Source: JBAWXE01 sp037144255
Lineage (GTDB): Bacteria > Bacteroidota > Bacteroidia > Chitinophagales > Chitinophagaceae
DNA: 33,553 nucleotides
Assembly: GCA_037144255.1 (NCBI GenBank)
Contig: JBAWXE010000018.1
Coordinates: forward strand, 1 to 33,553
Reading direction: 5' to 3'
Shown one piece after another: positions 26,001 through 33,553 of the stretch. The stretch's first letter is position 1. The number at the start of each line of letters is the position of its first letter. Below the pieces are notes generated by a model. That model was not told the DNA's origin, searched no databases, and saw only the letters and a list, made by a program, of their open reading frames with translations. A program made the position numbers and the translations under genes.

Positions 26001-26900
26001 TTGCGATCCGTTCTCTCTATTCATAACATATCCAAATCATACGGTCCTGTTCAGGCTCTCAAAGGTGTTTCCTTTGATGTGCCCGAAGGAAGTGTATTCG
26101 GCATATTAGGCCCTAACGGCAGTGGCAAGACCACCCTATTAGGCACCGTCTTGGATGTACTTAAAGCCGATGCAGGTACCTATAGCTGGCTAGGTGGTAT
26201 GCAAGTCGATAAAGCTCGCGCGCAAATTGGTTCTCTATTAGAGACTCCCAATTTCTACCACTACCTCTCCGCTATGGATAATCTGGAAATAGCAGCGGCT
26301 ATCAAACAGCGTGGCAAAGAGGATCGCCTGCGTGTACTCAAAATAGTCAATCTATTAGAACGTAAAGACAGCAAATTCCAAACCTATTCTTTAGGAATGA
26401 AACAAAGGCTGGCTATAGGCGCAGCATTGTTAGGCGGCCCTAAAGTATTAGTTTTCGATGAACCTACCAATGGACTGGATCCGGCAGGTATAGCAGAGAT
26501 TCGCGATCTAATTCGATTGCTGAATCAGGAAGGTATCACTATCATCATGGCATCGCACTTGCTGGATGAAGTAGAAAAAGTTTGTACTCATGTAGCCATA
26601 CTCAAGAAAGGTGATTTGCTATTAAGTGGCGCAGTAGATGATGTGCTGGTAAGCGAAGATCAGATAGAACTGAAAGCCAATGACATGAACCTATTGCAAC
26701 ATACATTGCAGAACATGCCGGGCATCAGAAAAACAAATATCAATAACGGATACTTGCAGCTCTCTTGCGAGGGTAATATACAAACAGCACAGGTGAATGA
26801 GTATTGCATTCAGAACGGTATCATCTTGTCGCATCTATTATTGAAAAAGAAAAGCCTTGAAACCAAATTCATGGAACTTACTAACGAACAATCTAACTAA
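26001..26900 (+). CDS. ABC transporter ATP-binding protein
   Basis: 299-residue cytoplasmic nucleotide-binding subunit of an ABC-2-type exporter. Walker A GPNGSGKTT (residues 37-45), signature YSLGMKQR (about 129-136, Tyr-Ser in place of Leu-Ser), Walker B VLVFDEPTNGLD with Asp153-Glu154, and H-loop ASHLLDE. A C-terminal extension of about 80 residues follows, as in BcrA/CcmA-like subunits. The only reasonable start is TTG at 26001 (CGA TCC GTT follows); there is no ATG nearby before the conserved strand. The permease begins 2 bases after the stop. Substrate unknown. GldA-type function in gliding was considered, but the partner permease gives no support. Confidence 0.92.
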   Translation: MRSVLSIHNISKSYGPVQALKGVSFDVPEGSVFGILGPNGSGKTTLLGTVLDVLKADAGTYSWLGGMQVDKARAQIGSLLETPNFYHYLSAMDNLEIAAAIKQRGKEDRLRVLKIVNLLERKDSKFQTYSLGMKQRLAIGAALLGGPKVLVFDEPTNGLDPAGIAEIRDLIRLLNQEGITIIMASHLLDEVEKVCTHVAILKKGDLLLSGAVDDVLVSEDQIELKANDMNLLQHTLQNMPGIRKTNINNGYLQLSCEGNIQTAQVNEYCIQNGIILSHLLLKKKSLETKFMELTNEQSN

Positions 26901-26902
26901 TC

Positions 26903-27685
26903 ATGAGATCATTACTCGCCATCGAATGGCTCAAAGTAAAACGCTACTCCACTTTTTGGATATTGATACTGTTCTATGTAGTACTGCTTCCTTTATGGAA
27001 CTATGGTATCAATTCAGGTGTTATGCGCATGGGCACTAAGGATATCAATATCCTCAACAGTGCTTATACATTCAATAATGTATGGGAGAATATTGGCTGG
27101 TGGGCAGGCATTTTTGTAGTATTCATTTCTATACTCACAATCATCATTTCGACAAATGAATACCAATTCCGTACCAATCGTCAAAATGTAATAGATGGAT
27201 GGAGCCGATTAGAATTCTACCATGCCAAATGGCTCATGGTTTTGGCTTTAGCCATACTGACCACCATATATGTATTTATAGTAGGTATTTGTTTTGGCTT
27301 TGCTAACGGTGGCGAATTCCCGGGCAACATCAGTAAACTATTTTACATATTCGTACTCTCTTTCAATTACTATTCCTTTAGCTTATTACTCTCCATATTC
27401 TTCAAACGTAGTGGTATTACTATCGGTATGCTTTTCCTCTATTGCATGATCATCGAATCAATGTTAAAATCTTTGATCAATTGGAAAATTAGCGATAACG
27501 TAGGTAATTACTTACCCCTGCAATGCAGCGATGAATTATTACCATTCACATTAATAGATATGGTAAAACAAATGATGAAATTATCTACAGCACCACCCGC
27601 ATGGAGCTATGTGCTGGCTTCATTTGCATGGATAACACTATATTATTTTATTGGACGTAGAAAATTAATGCGCAGCGATTGGTAA
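26903..27685 (+). CDS. ABC-2 type transporter permease
   Basis: 260-residue integral membrane protein with about six hydrophobic segments: FWILILFYVVLLPLW (near 19-33), WWAGIFVVFISILTIIIS, WLMVLALAILTTIYVFIVGI, LFYIFVLSFNYYSFSLLLSI, GMLFLYCMIIESML, and the last before IGRRKLMRSDW at the C-terminus. The cytosolic loop NEYQFRTNRQNVIDGWSR after segment two is the typical ABC-2 coupling region. Begins with ATG 2 bases after the ATPase stop, so the pair forms one exporter with the upstream subunit. Family assignment rests on topology, motif and position; the exported substrate cannot be told. Confidence 0.88.
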   Translation: MRSLLAIEWLKVKRYSTFWILILFYVVLLPLWNYGINSGVMRMGTKDINILNSAYTFNNVWENIGWWAGIFVVFISILTIIISTNEYQFRTNRQNVIDGWSRLEFYHAKWLMVLALAILTTIYVFIVGICFGFANGGEFPGNISKLFYIFVLSFNYYSFSLLLSIFFKRSGITIGMLFLYCMIIESMLKSLINWKISDNVGNYLPLQCSDELLPFTLIDMVKQMMKLSTAPPAWSYVLASFAWITLYYFIGRRKLMRSDW

Positions 27686-27694
27686 TTTCGCAAC

Positions 27695-28474
27695 ATGCAA
27701 GAACATAAGCCTGTTATTTTAGTTACGAATGACGATGGTATCACAGCTCCGGGTATACGTGCATTGGTTGAAGCTGTAAGAGATTTGGGCACTGTAGTGG
27801 TAGTAGCACCCGATAGTCCGCAATCTGGCATGGGGCATGCCATTACTATTGGTCAGCCGCTTCGTTTAGATAAGGTAGATGTATTTAATGGCATCGAGTC
27901 TTACCAATGCTCAGGTACTCCTGTAGACTGTGTAAAACTAGCCCGCGATATTGTCTTACAACGCAAACCTGATATCTGTGTCAGTGGTATCAATCATGGC
28001 TCCAACAGTTCTATCAATATTATTTATTCAGGCACTATGAGTGCAGCTATGGAAGCTGCCATAGAGGGCATACCATCTGTAGGTTTCTCCCTCCTCGATT
28101 TTAAGTTCGATGCAGACTTTACTATTGCTCGTCAGGTAGCACATACCATCACTCAGCGCATGTTGAACAATCCTATGCCTGAGCATATGTTGTTAAATGT
28201 GAATATCCCTAAGACTATAGAGAACTACAAAGGCATCAAACTATGCCGTCAGGCTTATGCCAAATGGGCGGAGAATTTCGATAAGCGTACCGATCCTCGA
28301 GGCAAAGATTATTACTGGATGGTAGGCAAATTTGTGAATATGGATTCAGGCGATGATACTGATGTACAAGCACTGGAAGATGGTTATGCTTCTGTTGTTC
28401 CTGTCAAATTCGATTTTACAGATATGAAGATCAAAAGCTGGCTGGAATCTGAATGGAAGGATATGATCAAGTGA
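27695..28474 (+). CDS. surE: 5'/3'-nucleotidase SurE
   Basis: Metal-dependent phosphatase for nucleoside monophosphates, often also active on exopolyphosphate, linked to stationary-phase survival. 259 residues, normal length. N-terminal metal site VTNDDGITAPG with Asp13-Asp14; PDSPQSGMGHAIT; CSGTPVDCV; SGINHGSNSSINIIYSGTMSAA, all in the expected order. The start ATG is 9 bases after the permease stop, so it is likely translated from the same mRNA as the ABC transporter. In many bacteria surE neighbours pcm or umpG-like genes; here it stands beside an ABC exporter and upstream of metG instead. Confidence 0.96.
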   Translation: MQEHKPVILVTNDDGITAPGIRALVEAVRDLGTVVVVAPDSPQSGMGHAITIGQPLRLDKVDVFNGIESYQCSGTPVDCVKLARDIVLQRKPDICVSGINHGSNSSINIIYSGTMSAAMEAAIEGIPSVGFSLLDFKFDADFTIARQVAHTITQRMLNNPMPEHMLLNVNIPKTIENYKGIKLCRQAYAKWAENFDKRTDPRGKDYYWMVGKFVNMDSGDDTDVQALEDGYASVVPVKFDFTDMKIKSWLESEWKDMIK

Positions 28475-28599
28475 TCGGCTCTTTGCCTGTATCCCTAAAT
28501 AATTGTTATAACCCATTTTCACACATACATATTAAACAATTATCACATCAGCTAATCGTCACATTGTATTATCTTGCACCATTAATATAGATATTAAGA

Positions 28600-30678
28600 A
28601 TGGACTTTAAGCGTCACCTCATTACTGCTGCCTTACCTTATGCCAATGGACCTGTACATATAGGTCACCTGGCAGGCTGTTATTTACCTGCCGATATATA
28701 TGCCCGTTACCAACGTGCCCAAAAACGCGATGTGAAATTTGTTTGCGGTAGCGATGAGCATGGTGTGCCTATCACTATTCGTGCCATGAAGGAAGGGATC
28801 ACTCCTCAAGAGGTGGTAGACAGATACCATTCTATTATCAAAGATAGTTTCGAACAAATGGGAATCTCTTTCGATATCTATTCACGTACTTCTAATAAAA
28901 CACATCACGAAACATCTCAGGCTTTTTTTACTAAGCTGTTCAATGATGGTGTATTCGAAGAAAGAGAAAGCGAACAATATTACGATGCAGAGAAAGATGT
29001 TTTCCTTGCAGACAGATATATTATAGGTACATGTCCTGTATGTGCCAACCCTAGTGCCTATGGCGATCAGTGTGAGAAATGTGGTTCTTCGCTTTCTCCC
29101 GAACAATTAATAGATCCTCGTAGTGCACTCAGTAATGCAAAACCTGTAAAGCGTATTACCAAACACTGGTACTTCCCACTTAATAAATACGAGCAATGGC
29201 TCAAGGAATGGATAGTAGATGGTAAGAAGAATGACTGGAAGAGCAATGTATATGGCCAATGTAAAAGCTGGATAGATTCCGGCCTGCAGCCTCGTGCTAT
29301 GACGCGCGATAGCGCTTGGGGTGTTCCTGTTCCTCTTACAGATGCTAAGGGCAAGGTGCTCTATGTATGGTTCGATGCACCTATTGGTTATATCTCTGCT
29401 ACCAAAGAGCTTACCTCTATGTGGTCCGACTATTGGTGCAAAGAAGATACCAAACTGGTACACTTCATAGGCAAGGATAATATTGTATTCCATTGTATCA
29501 TATTCCCTGCTATGCTCAAGGCTCATGGTGGCTTTGTACTTCCTGAGAATGTACCTGCCAATGAGTTCCTCAATATAGAGGGTGAAAAAGTATCTACATC
29601 CCGCAACTGGGCTGTATGGGTACACGATTATATCAAAGATTTTCCCGATCAGCAAGACACATTGCGTTATGTACTCTGTTCTAATGCTCCGGAAACCAAG
29701 GACAATGATTTCACATGGAAGGATTTTCAGGACCGCACTAATGGCGAACTGGTTTCCATCTTTGGCAATTTCATCAACCGTGCTTTTGTGCTCATGCACA
29801 AACTCTGCAATGGCAAAGTACCTCGCTTTCACGAGGACATAGCCGATGCTGCAGACCATGCTCTGGTACAAGAGATACAAAACACTAAGTCTGTAGTAGA
29901 GTCCAACATCGAGAATTACAAATTCCGCGATGCACTCTTCGAGGTCATAGATCTGGCTCGTAAGGGCAATAAATACATGCAGGATAAAGAGCCTTGGATA
30001 TTGGCAAAAACGCTGGCAGAAAATCCTGACAACCAAAAGAAGATAGACAACTGCTTACATATCTGTTTACAGCTTACTGCCAATCTCTCTATTCTCATCA
30101 ATCCTTTCTTGCCTTTCACTGCTAAGAAAATGTGTAGTATGATGAAGGTGGTAGATCGTATGCTGGAATGGGAAAATGCAGGTAAGATGAACCTGCTGAA
30201 TGTAGGCTACCCTCTGCGTGCTCCCGAATTACTTTTCAGAAAGATAGAGGACGAGGAGATAACATTACAAGTAGAAAAACTGAAACAAGGCTTAGTAAAA
30301 CCTGCTACCGAACCTAAGAAAGAAGAAGCTCCTGCACAAGCCGCCCTCAAACCCGAGATCGTTTACGACGATTTCGCTAAGATGGACCTACGCGTAGGTA
30401 CTATCCTTTCTGCCGAAAAAGTAGAAAAGGCCGATAAACTCTTAAAATTGGAAATTGACCTCGGTTTTGAAAAACGCACTGTGGTATCAGGTATCGCTAT
30501 GCATTTCAAACCCGAAGATATCATAGGCAAGCAGGTAACAGTTGTGGCCAACTTAGCTCCTCGTAAAATGAGGGGTATAGAAAGCCAGGGCATGATACTG
30601 ATGGCCGAAAATGCGGATGGACGACTTATATTCGTGTCTCCGCTCGAAAATACTTCCCCCGGAAGTGAAGTGAAGTAA
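28600..30678 (+). CDS. metG: Methionyl-tRNA synthetase
   Basis: Class I synthetase charging initiator and elongator tRNA(Met). 692 residues. HIGH motif in NGPVHIGHLAG (residues 17-26), zinc-knuckle CPVCANPSAYGDQCEKC in the insertion domain, and the KMSKS-equivalent KVSTS at 330-334 followed by RNWAVW, which is the normal Bacteroidota form. The anticodon-binding helical domain follows. After a linker rich in Lys/Glu/Pro/Ala (about 565-585) comes the C-terminal dimerising tRNA-binding (EMAP-II/Trbp111-like) domain from about 588: DLRVGTILSAEKV, then GIAMHFKPEDIIGKQV, then ESQGMILMA. The 125-base upstream gap probably holds its promoter, though I see only an imperfect TATCTTGC box. Confidence 0.97.
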   Translation: MDFKRHLITAALPYANGPVHIGHLAGCYLPADIYARYQRAQKRDVKFVCGSDEHGVPITIRAMKEGITPQEVVDRYHSIIKDSFEQMGISFDIYSRTSNKTHHETSQAFFTKLFNDGVFEERESEQYYDAEKDVFLADRYIIGTCPVCANPSAYGDQCEKCGSSLSPEQLIDPRSALSNAKPVKRITKHWYFPLNKYEQWLKEWIVDGKKNDWKSNVYGQCKSWIDSGLQPRAMTRDSAWGVPVPLTDAKGKVLYVWFDAPIGYISATKELTSMWSDYWCKEDTKLVHFIGKDNIVFHCIIFPAMLKAHGGFVLPENVPANEFLNIEGEKVSTSRNWAVWVHDYIKDFPDQQDTLRYVLCSNAPETKDNDFTWKDFQDRTNGELVSIFGNFINRAFVLMHKLCNGKVPRFHEDIADAADHALVQEIQNTKSVVESNIENYKFRDALFEVIDLARKGNKYMQDKEPWILAKTLAENPDNQKKIDNCLHICLQLTANLSILINPFLPFTAKKMCSMMKVVDRMLEWENAGKMNLLNVGYPLRAPELLFRKIEDEEITLQVEKLKQGLVKPATEPKKEEAPAQAALKPEIVYDDFAKMDLRVGTILSAEKVEKADKLLKLEIDLGFEKRTVVSGIAMHFKPEDIIGKQVTVVANLAPRKMRGIESQGMILMAENADGRLIFVSPLENTSPGSEVK

Positions 30679-30709
30679 TTATTTTTATAACATTAACACA
30701 CTTCAAATC

Positions 30710-32056
30710 ATGAAGAAAAAGACCCTTTGGTGGCTTATTGGCAGTCTGGGTGCATTCTTGGTACTGCTCATCATTCTTTCTAAGACTGGTGTTATAGGTG
30801 GCGATGAAGGTACTAAGGTTGCTGTAGAAAAAACCGCTAAGCATACCATCACCGAAACCGTTACTGCCAGTGGTAAGATATACCCCGAAACAGAAGTAAA
30901 GATCGCTCCCGAAGTGAGTGGCGAGATCACCGAACTCACTATTGAGGAAGGCGATAGCGTTCGCAAAGGTCAGTTATTGGTCAAGATCAATCCTGCTATA
31001 TACAATTCTGTTGTCAGCCAGGCTCAGGCCAGTGTAGAACAAACTCGTGCCAGTGCTACGAATTCTAAGAACATGATGGATCAGGCTGAATCTCAGTACC
31101 AACTGGCGCTCAGCACTTACAATCGCAATAAAAAACTCTACGAAGAAAAAGTAATATCCGAACTCGAATACCAACAGGCCGAGGCTTCTTATAAAGGTGC
31201 CAAATCTGCTTTCGATGCTGCTAAGGCCAGTACCTCCGGTGGCAACTATGGTGTACAAGGCGCACAGGCCAATCTGTCTCAGGCTCGCGAGAATCTATTA
31301 AAGACTACCATCACTGCTCCCACATCAGGTATCATCTCTCAGCTCAATGTAAAGAAAGGCGAACGTGTAGTAGGTACTGCTCAGATGGCGGGTACAGAGA
31401 TGCTCACCATTGCAGATATGAGCCGTATCGAGGTACGTGTTGATGTATCTGAAACAGATATCGCTAAAGTGAAAATTGGCGATACTACTATTATCGAGGC
31501 CGATGCTTATCGCAATAGAAAATTCACTGGTCTGGTATCTAAGATAGGTGTATCTAGTAACAAAACAGGCGTTGCTCAAACCAGCACCGATCAGGTTACT
31601 AACTACACAGTACATATCCTCATACTGCCTTCCAGCTATGCCGATATCGCTGCTAAATTACCTAAGGGCAAATACCCTTTCAAACCCGGCATGTCTGCTT
31701 CTGTAGAGATTCAAACGCATCGTGAACGTGATATACTGTCTGTACCTGTCAATGCGGTTACTACTCGCGACTGGCCGGATAGTGTAAAAAATAAGAACAA
31801 GAATACCACTACTACAGAGAACAACGATATCCGTCAGGTAGTATTTGTTTACGATGCCAAGACCATGCAGGTAACTCTGCGAGATGTCAAGACCTCTATA
31901 CAAGACAATCAATACATTCAGATCACCACTGGCTTGAAAGAAGGCGAACAGATAGTCATAGCTCCTTATGGTGCTATCGCTCGTTTGCTCAAAGACAAGT
32001 CTAAGGTCAAAATAGTAGACAAAGACAAATTGTTCGAGGCCAAAGCCGAAGAATAA
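30710..32056 (+). CDS. HlyD/MacA-type periplasmic adaptor (membrane fusion protein)
   Basis: 448-residue envelope protein bridging an inner-membrane pump and an outer-membrane channel. N-terminal membrane anchor (about residues 5-24: TLWWLIGSLGAFLVLLIIL); biotinyl-lipoyl-like half PETEVKIAPEVSGEITELTIEEGDSVRKGQLL; a coiled-coil hairpin (about 95-195, rich in Ala/Gln/Glu with heptad spacing); the second lipoyl half TTITAPTSGIISQLNVKKGERV; a beta-barrel domain (VDVSETDIAKVKIGD); and a C-terminal membrane-proximal domain. An Asn/Thr/Lys-rich loop (KNKNKNTTTTENN) interrupts the latter. Members usually lie beside a MacB-type or RND pump and a TolC homologue; here neither is present, so the partner must be encoded elsewhere. 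Gap to metG is 31 bases and to gpsA 26 bases, which allows co-transcription. Confidence 0.93.
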   Translation: MKKKTLWWLIGSLGAFLVLLIILSKTGVIGGDEGTKVAVEKTAKHTITETVTASGKIYPETEVKIAPEVSGEITELTIEEGDSVRKGQLLVKINPAIYNSVVSQAQASVEQTRASATNSKNMMDQAESQYQLALSTYNRNKKLYEEKVISELEYQQAEASYKGAKSAFDAAKASTSGGNYGVQGAQANLSQARENLLKTTITAPTSGIISQLNVKKGERVVGTAQMAGTEMLTIADMSRIEVRVDVSETDIAKVKIGDTTIIEADAYRNRKFTGLVSKIGVSSNKTGVAQTSTDQVTNYTVHILILPSSYADIAAKLPKGKYPFKPGMSASVEIQTHRERDILSVPVNAVTTRDWPDSVKNKNKNTTTTENNDIRQVVFVYDAKTMQVTLRDVKTSIQDNQYIQITTGLKEGEQIVIAPYGAIARLLKDKSKVKIVDKDKLFEAKAEE

Positions 32057-32082
32057 TATTTTCTAACTAACTCTTTTCAGTC

Positions 32083-33105
32083 TTGAACAAGAAATTACTT
32101 GGTCAAATAGGCATCATTGGCAACGGCAGCTGGGGTACAGCACTGGCTAAGATGCTCACAGATAATGGTCACACTATTCATTGGTGGGTACGCAATGCAG
32201 AGGCGGTAGCACATCTTAAGAACAGGCATCACAATCCGCATTATCTTACATCTGTTACTTTTTTACCCGGCACTATCATACCTACTACAGAGCTGGAGCA
32301 TGTGCTCAAAGCCTGCGATACCATTTTGGTATGTGTGCCTTCTGCTTATGCACAAGGGGTTATAGAGAGCGTAGATAGTAATTTATGGAAAGGCAAAAAG
32401 ATCATCTCTGCTATCAAGGGTATTTTGCCCGATAGTAATCTCTTATTGAATGATTATCTCACCGGTAAATTGGGTTACGACCTGCAGGACTATGTAGCTA
32501 TTACAGGCCCTTGTCATGCAGAGGAAGTAGCTTTTGAACGTCTCTCTTATCTTACTTTCTCAGGTCTTAATGACGACCTTACCAGAGATACTGCTACTAC
32601 TTTTGCCAACGAATATATCTCTACTACTCACAATCACGATATCTGGGGCGCACAGTTCGCAGCTGTGTTAAAGAATATTTATGCCATAGGTGCGGGTATA
32701 GGTCGTGCATTAGATTATGGCGATAATTTCATCAGTGTTTACATCACCAATTGCTATCGCGAGATGTATCATTTCCTCGAAGATCATTTCGAGAAAGTAC
32801 ACCCATCTAACGAGCGGCCAGATTTCCATACATCTGCTTATCTGGGCGATCTCCTCGTTACTTGTTACTCATTACATAGTCGCAACCGCACTTTCGGTAC
32901 CATGATAGGTAAAGGCTATTCTGTAAAAGCAGCTACTTTAGAGATGAACATGGTGGCCGAGGGCTACTATGCAGCTCGTGGTATGCAGTCTATCTCCAAA
33001 GCCTTCTCTATTCCCTTACCTATTGCTACTTGTGTCTTCGATATTCTTTGGGAACAAAAACAACCCGGCGAAGTATTTAAGAAATTAGAAAAGATGTTAT
33101 CATAA
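32083..33105 (+). CDS. gpsA: Glycerol-3-phosphate dehydrogenase (NAD(P)+)
   Basis: Reduces dihydroxyacetone phosphate to sn-glycerol 3-phosphate, the backbone for phospholipids; cytoplasmic. 340 residues, the usual length. NAD-binding GIIGNGSWGTALA near the N-terminus, SAIKGI, TGPCHAEEVAFERLSYLTF (the Bacteroidota version of the substrate loop, with PCHAEE where most phyla have PSFAEE), and catalytic Lys197 in AAVLKNIYAIGAG. RPDFHTSAYLGDLLVTCYS and SRNRTFG are also conserved. The start is a TTG at 32083; no in-frame ATG precedes the Rossmann strand, and the next Met is inside it. A 36-bp palindromic terminator follows. It could be transcribed with the adaptor gene just upstream. Confidence 0.95.
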   Translation: MNKKLLGQIGIIGNGSWGTALAKMLTDNGHTIHWWVRNAEAVAHLKNRHHNPHYLTSVTFLPGTIIPTTELEHVLKACDTILVCVPSAYAQGVIESVDSNLWKGKKIISAIKGILPDSNLLLNDYLTGKLGYDLQDYVAITGPCHAEEVAFERLSYLTFSGLNDDLTRDTATTFANEYISTTHNHDIWGAQFAAVLKNIYAIGAGIGRALDYGDNFISVYITNCYREMYHFLEDHFEKVHPSNERPDFHTSAYLGDLLVTCYSLHSRNRTFGTMIGKGYSVKAATLEMNMVAEGYYAARGMQSISKAFSIPLPIATCVFDILWEQKQPGEVFKKLEKMLS

Positions 33106-33124
33106 TAACACTCAATATACACAC

Positions 33125-33160
33125 ATAATAAAGGCGGAAAATATTTTCCGCCTTTATTAT
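33125..33160 (+). terminator. 36-bp perfect palindrome after gpsA, likely bidirectional terminator
   Basis: Halves 33125-33142 and 33143-33160 are exact complements (core AAAGGCGGAAAAT). It lies between gpsA (+) and the minus-strand material at the right edge, with A and T tracts on both sides, so it can serve both directions. Confidence 0.85.
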
Positions 33161-33164
33161 TTCC

Positions 33165-33251
33165 ACCGCCATTGACCTTTGCCACACTGACCCATTCCTT
33201 CACTTTCTCTTGTCCATTAAAGCCCAAACGGTAATAATCCTTATTACTGCT
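33165..33251 (-). pseudogene. RHS repeat-associated core fragment (gene remnant)
   Basis: On the minus strand this stretch reads SSNKDYYRLGFNGQEKVKEW, then VSVAKVNGGGNN. The YRxGFNGQEK-x-x-E core is the hallmark of RHS repeat-associated core domains in Bacteroidota. Only about 30 residues remain: an in-frame stop lies just upstream and the terminator palindrome begins right after, so no YD-repeats, DPxGR-like core end or toxin domain is left. The similarity is judged by eye from one short motif; a chance match is possible but the motif is distinctive. If correct, it is a leftover of a polymorphic-toxin gene or of an orphan toxin cassette. Confidence 0.45.
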
Positions 33252-33553
33252 AGTTTAACGTACTATCATTTTTATAATAAGCATTATTCAATTGCCATTT
33301 TAGATAAAAATCACTAGCGATATAATCATATAAAAGTGCTTTTTCTCTTAAATTAAACTCGTATTCGTTAAATAATTTATAAATATATGCAATGTCAACA
33401 TCTAAAGAGTCAAGGTCACCTAAAACCTTATATTCATTTGTGCAACTATTTGTTTTATGAATTAATAAATAATTATGAACTGGTGTGATATTTTTGGAAA
33501 AAGAGTAAATAGAAATAGTTTTATTTTTTTTAAAAACTAATTTAATCCTGAAT
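33250..33553 (-). CDS. Hypothetical protein, 5' end beyond the window
   Basis: An open frame enters from the right edge on the minus strand and runs 100 codons to a TAG at 33250-33252. It reads FRIKLVFKKNKTISIYSFSK at the left of the protein, then LGDLDSLDVDIAYIYKLFNE in the middle, and ends YDYIASDFYLKWQLNNAYY plus a short tail. It is rich in Tyr, Asn, Lys and Leu, more AT-rich than its neighbours, and has no motif I recognise. The stop adjoins the RHS-core-like fragment on the same strand, so a small accessory protein of a toxin locus, for example an immunity protein, is one possibility. Without the N-terminus the family cannot be assigned. Confidence 0.55.
   Translation of the reverse strand, partial: FRIKLVFKKNKTISIYSFSKNITPVHNYLLIHKTNSCTNEYKVLGDLDSLDVDIAYIYKLFNEYEFNLREKALLYDYIASDFYLKWQLNNAYYKNDSTLN

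Noticed and set aside
29107..30036. 309-codon open frame on the minus strand inside metG
   Set aside because: Lies wholly within metG, whose motifs are intact; translation is low-information and hydrophobic by codon reflection.

Overview
The window looks like chromosome of a Bacteroidota member, most likely Chitinophagaceae/Sphingobacteriales-like (inference; no rRNA is present). The support is internal: two proteins carry type IX secretion (T9SS) sorting domains (one type A, one type B/CHU_C-like), a lipoprotein has a collagen-like and carboxypeptidase-regulatory-like layout typical of the phylum, several start codons are preceded by TAnnTTTG boxes (the Bacteroidota -7 promoter element), and GGAGG-type ribosome binding sites are generally missing.

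Layout. 1-2.3 kb: aconitase, closed by a perfect 36-bp palindromic terminator. 2.4-3.6 kb: a secreted T9SS type A protein interrupted by a one-base shift at a run of eight C. 3.6-5.0 kb (minus): tcdA and a TatD-family hydrolase, overlapping. 5.1-6.5 kb: a small PspC-domain protein and the tRNA hydroxylase trhO. 6.9-7.9 kb: leucine-dehydrogenase-type enzyme. 8.0-11.2 kb: purC-hutU-ispF, tightly spaced. 11.2-13.0 kb: lepA. 13.4-14.2 kb (minus): collagen-like lipoprotein. 14.4-23.5 kb (minus): one 9-kb gene for a 3016-residue modular T9SS type B surface protein. 24.0-25.0 kb: marR-family regulator plus yceI-family gene. 25.1-28.5 kb: an SDR oxidoreductase, an ABC ATPase and permease, and surE. 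28.6-33.1 kb: metG, an HlyD/RND-type membrane fusion protein, and gpsA, closed by a second 36-bp palindrome. 33.16-33.55 kb (minus): an RHS-core-like scrap and a 5'-truncated hypothetical gene that runs off the window.

Most genes are housekeeping: TCA cycle, tRNA modification, purine, isoprenoid and phospholipid precursors, translation. The accessory, faster-evolving content is the secreted T9SS protein with its C tract, the 9-kb mosaic surface protein with its neighbouring lipoprotein, and the right edge, which resembles the fringe of a polymorphic-toxin (RHS) locus. I found no tRNA, rRNA, CRISPR array, insertion sequence or prophage. No clear new multi-gene system is visible; the best candidates for something undescribed are the interleaved second module family of the giant protein, the C-tract switch candidate and the right-edge module.
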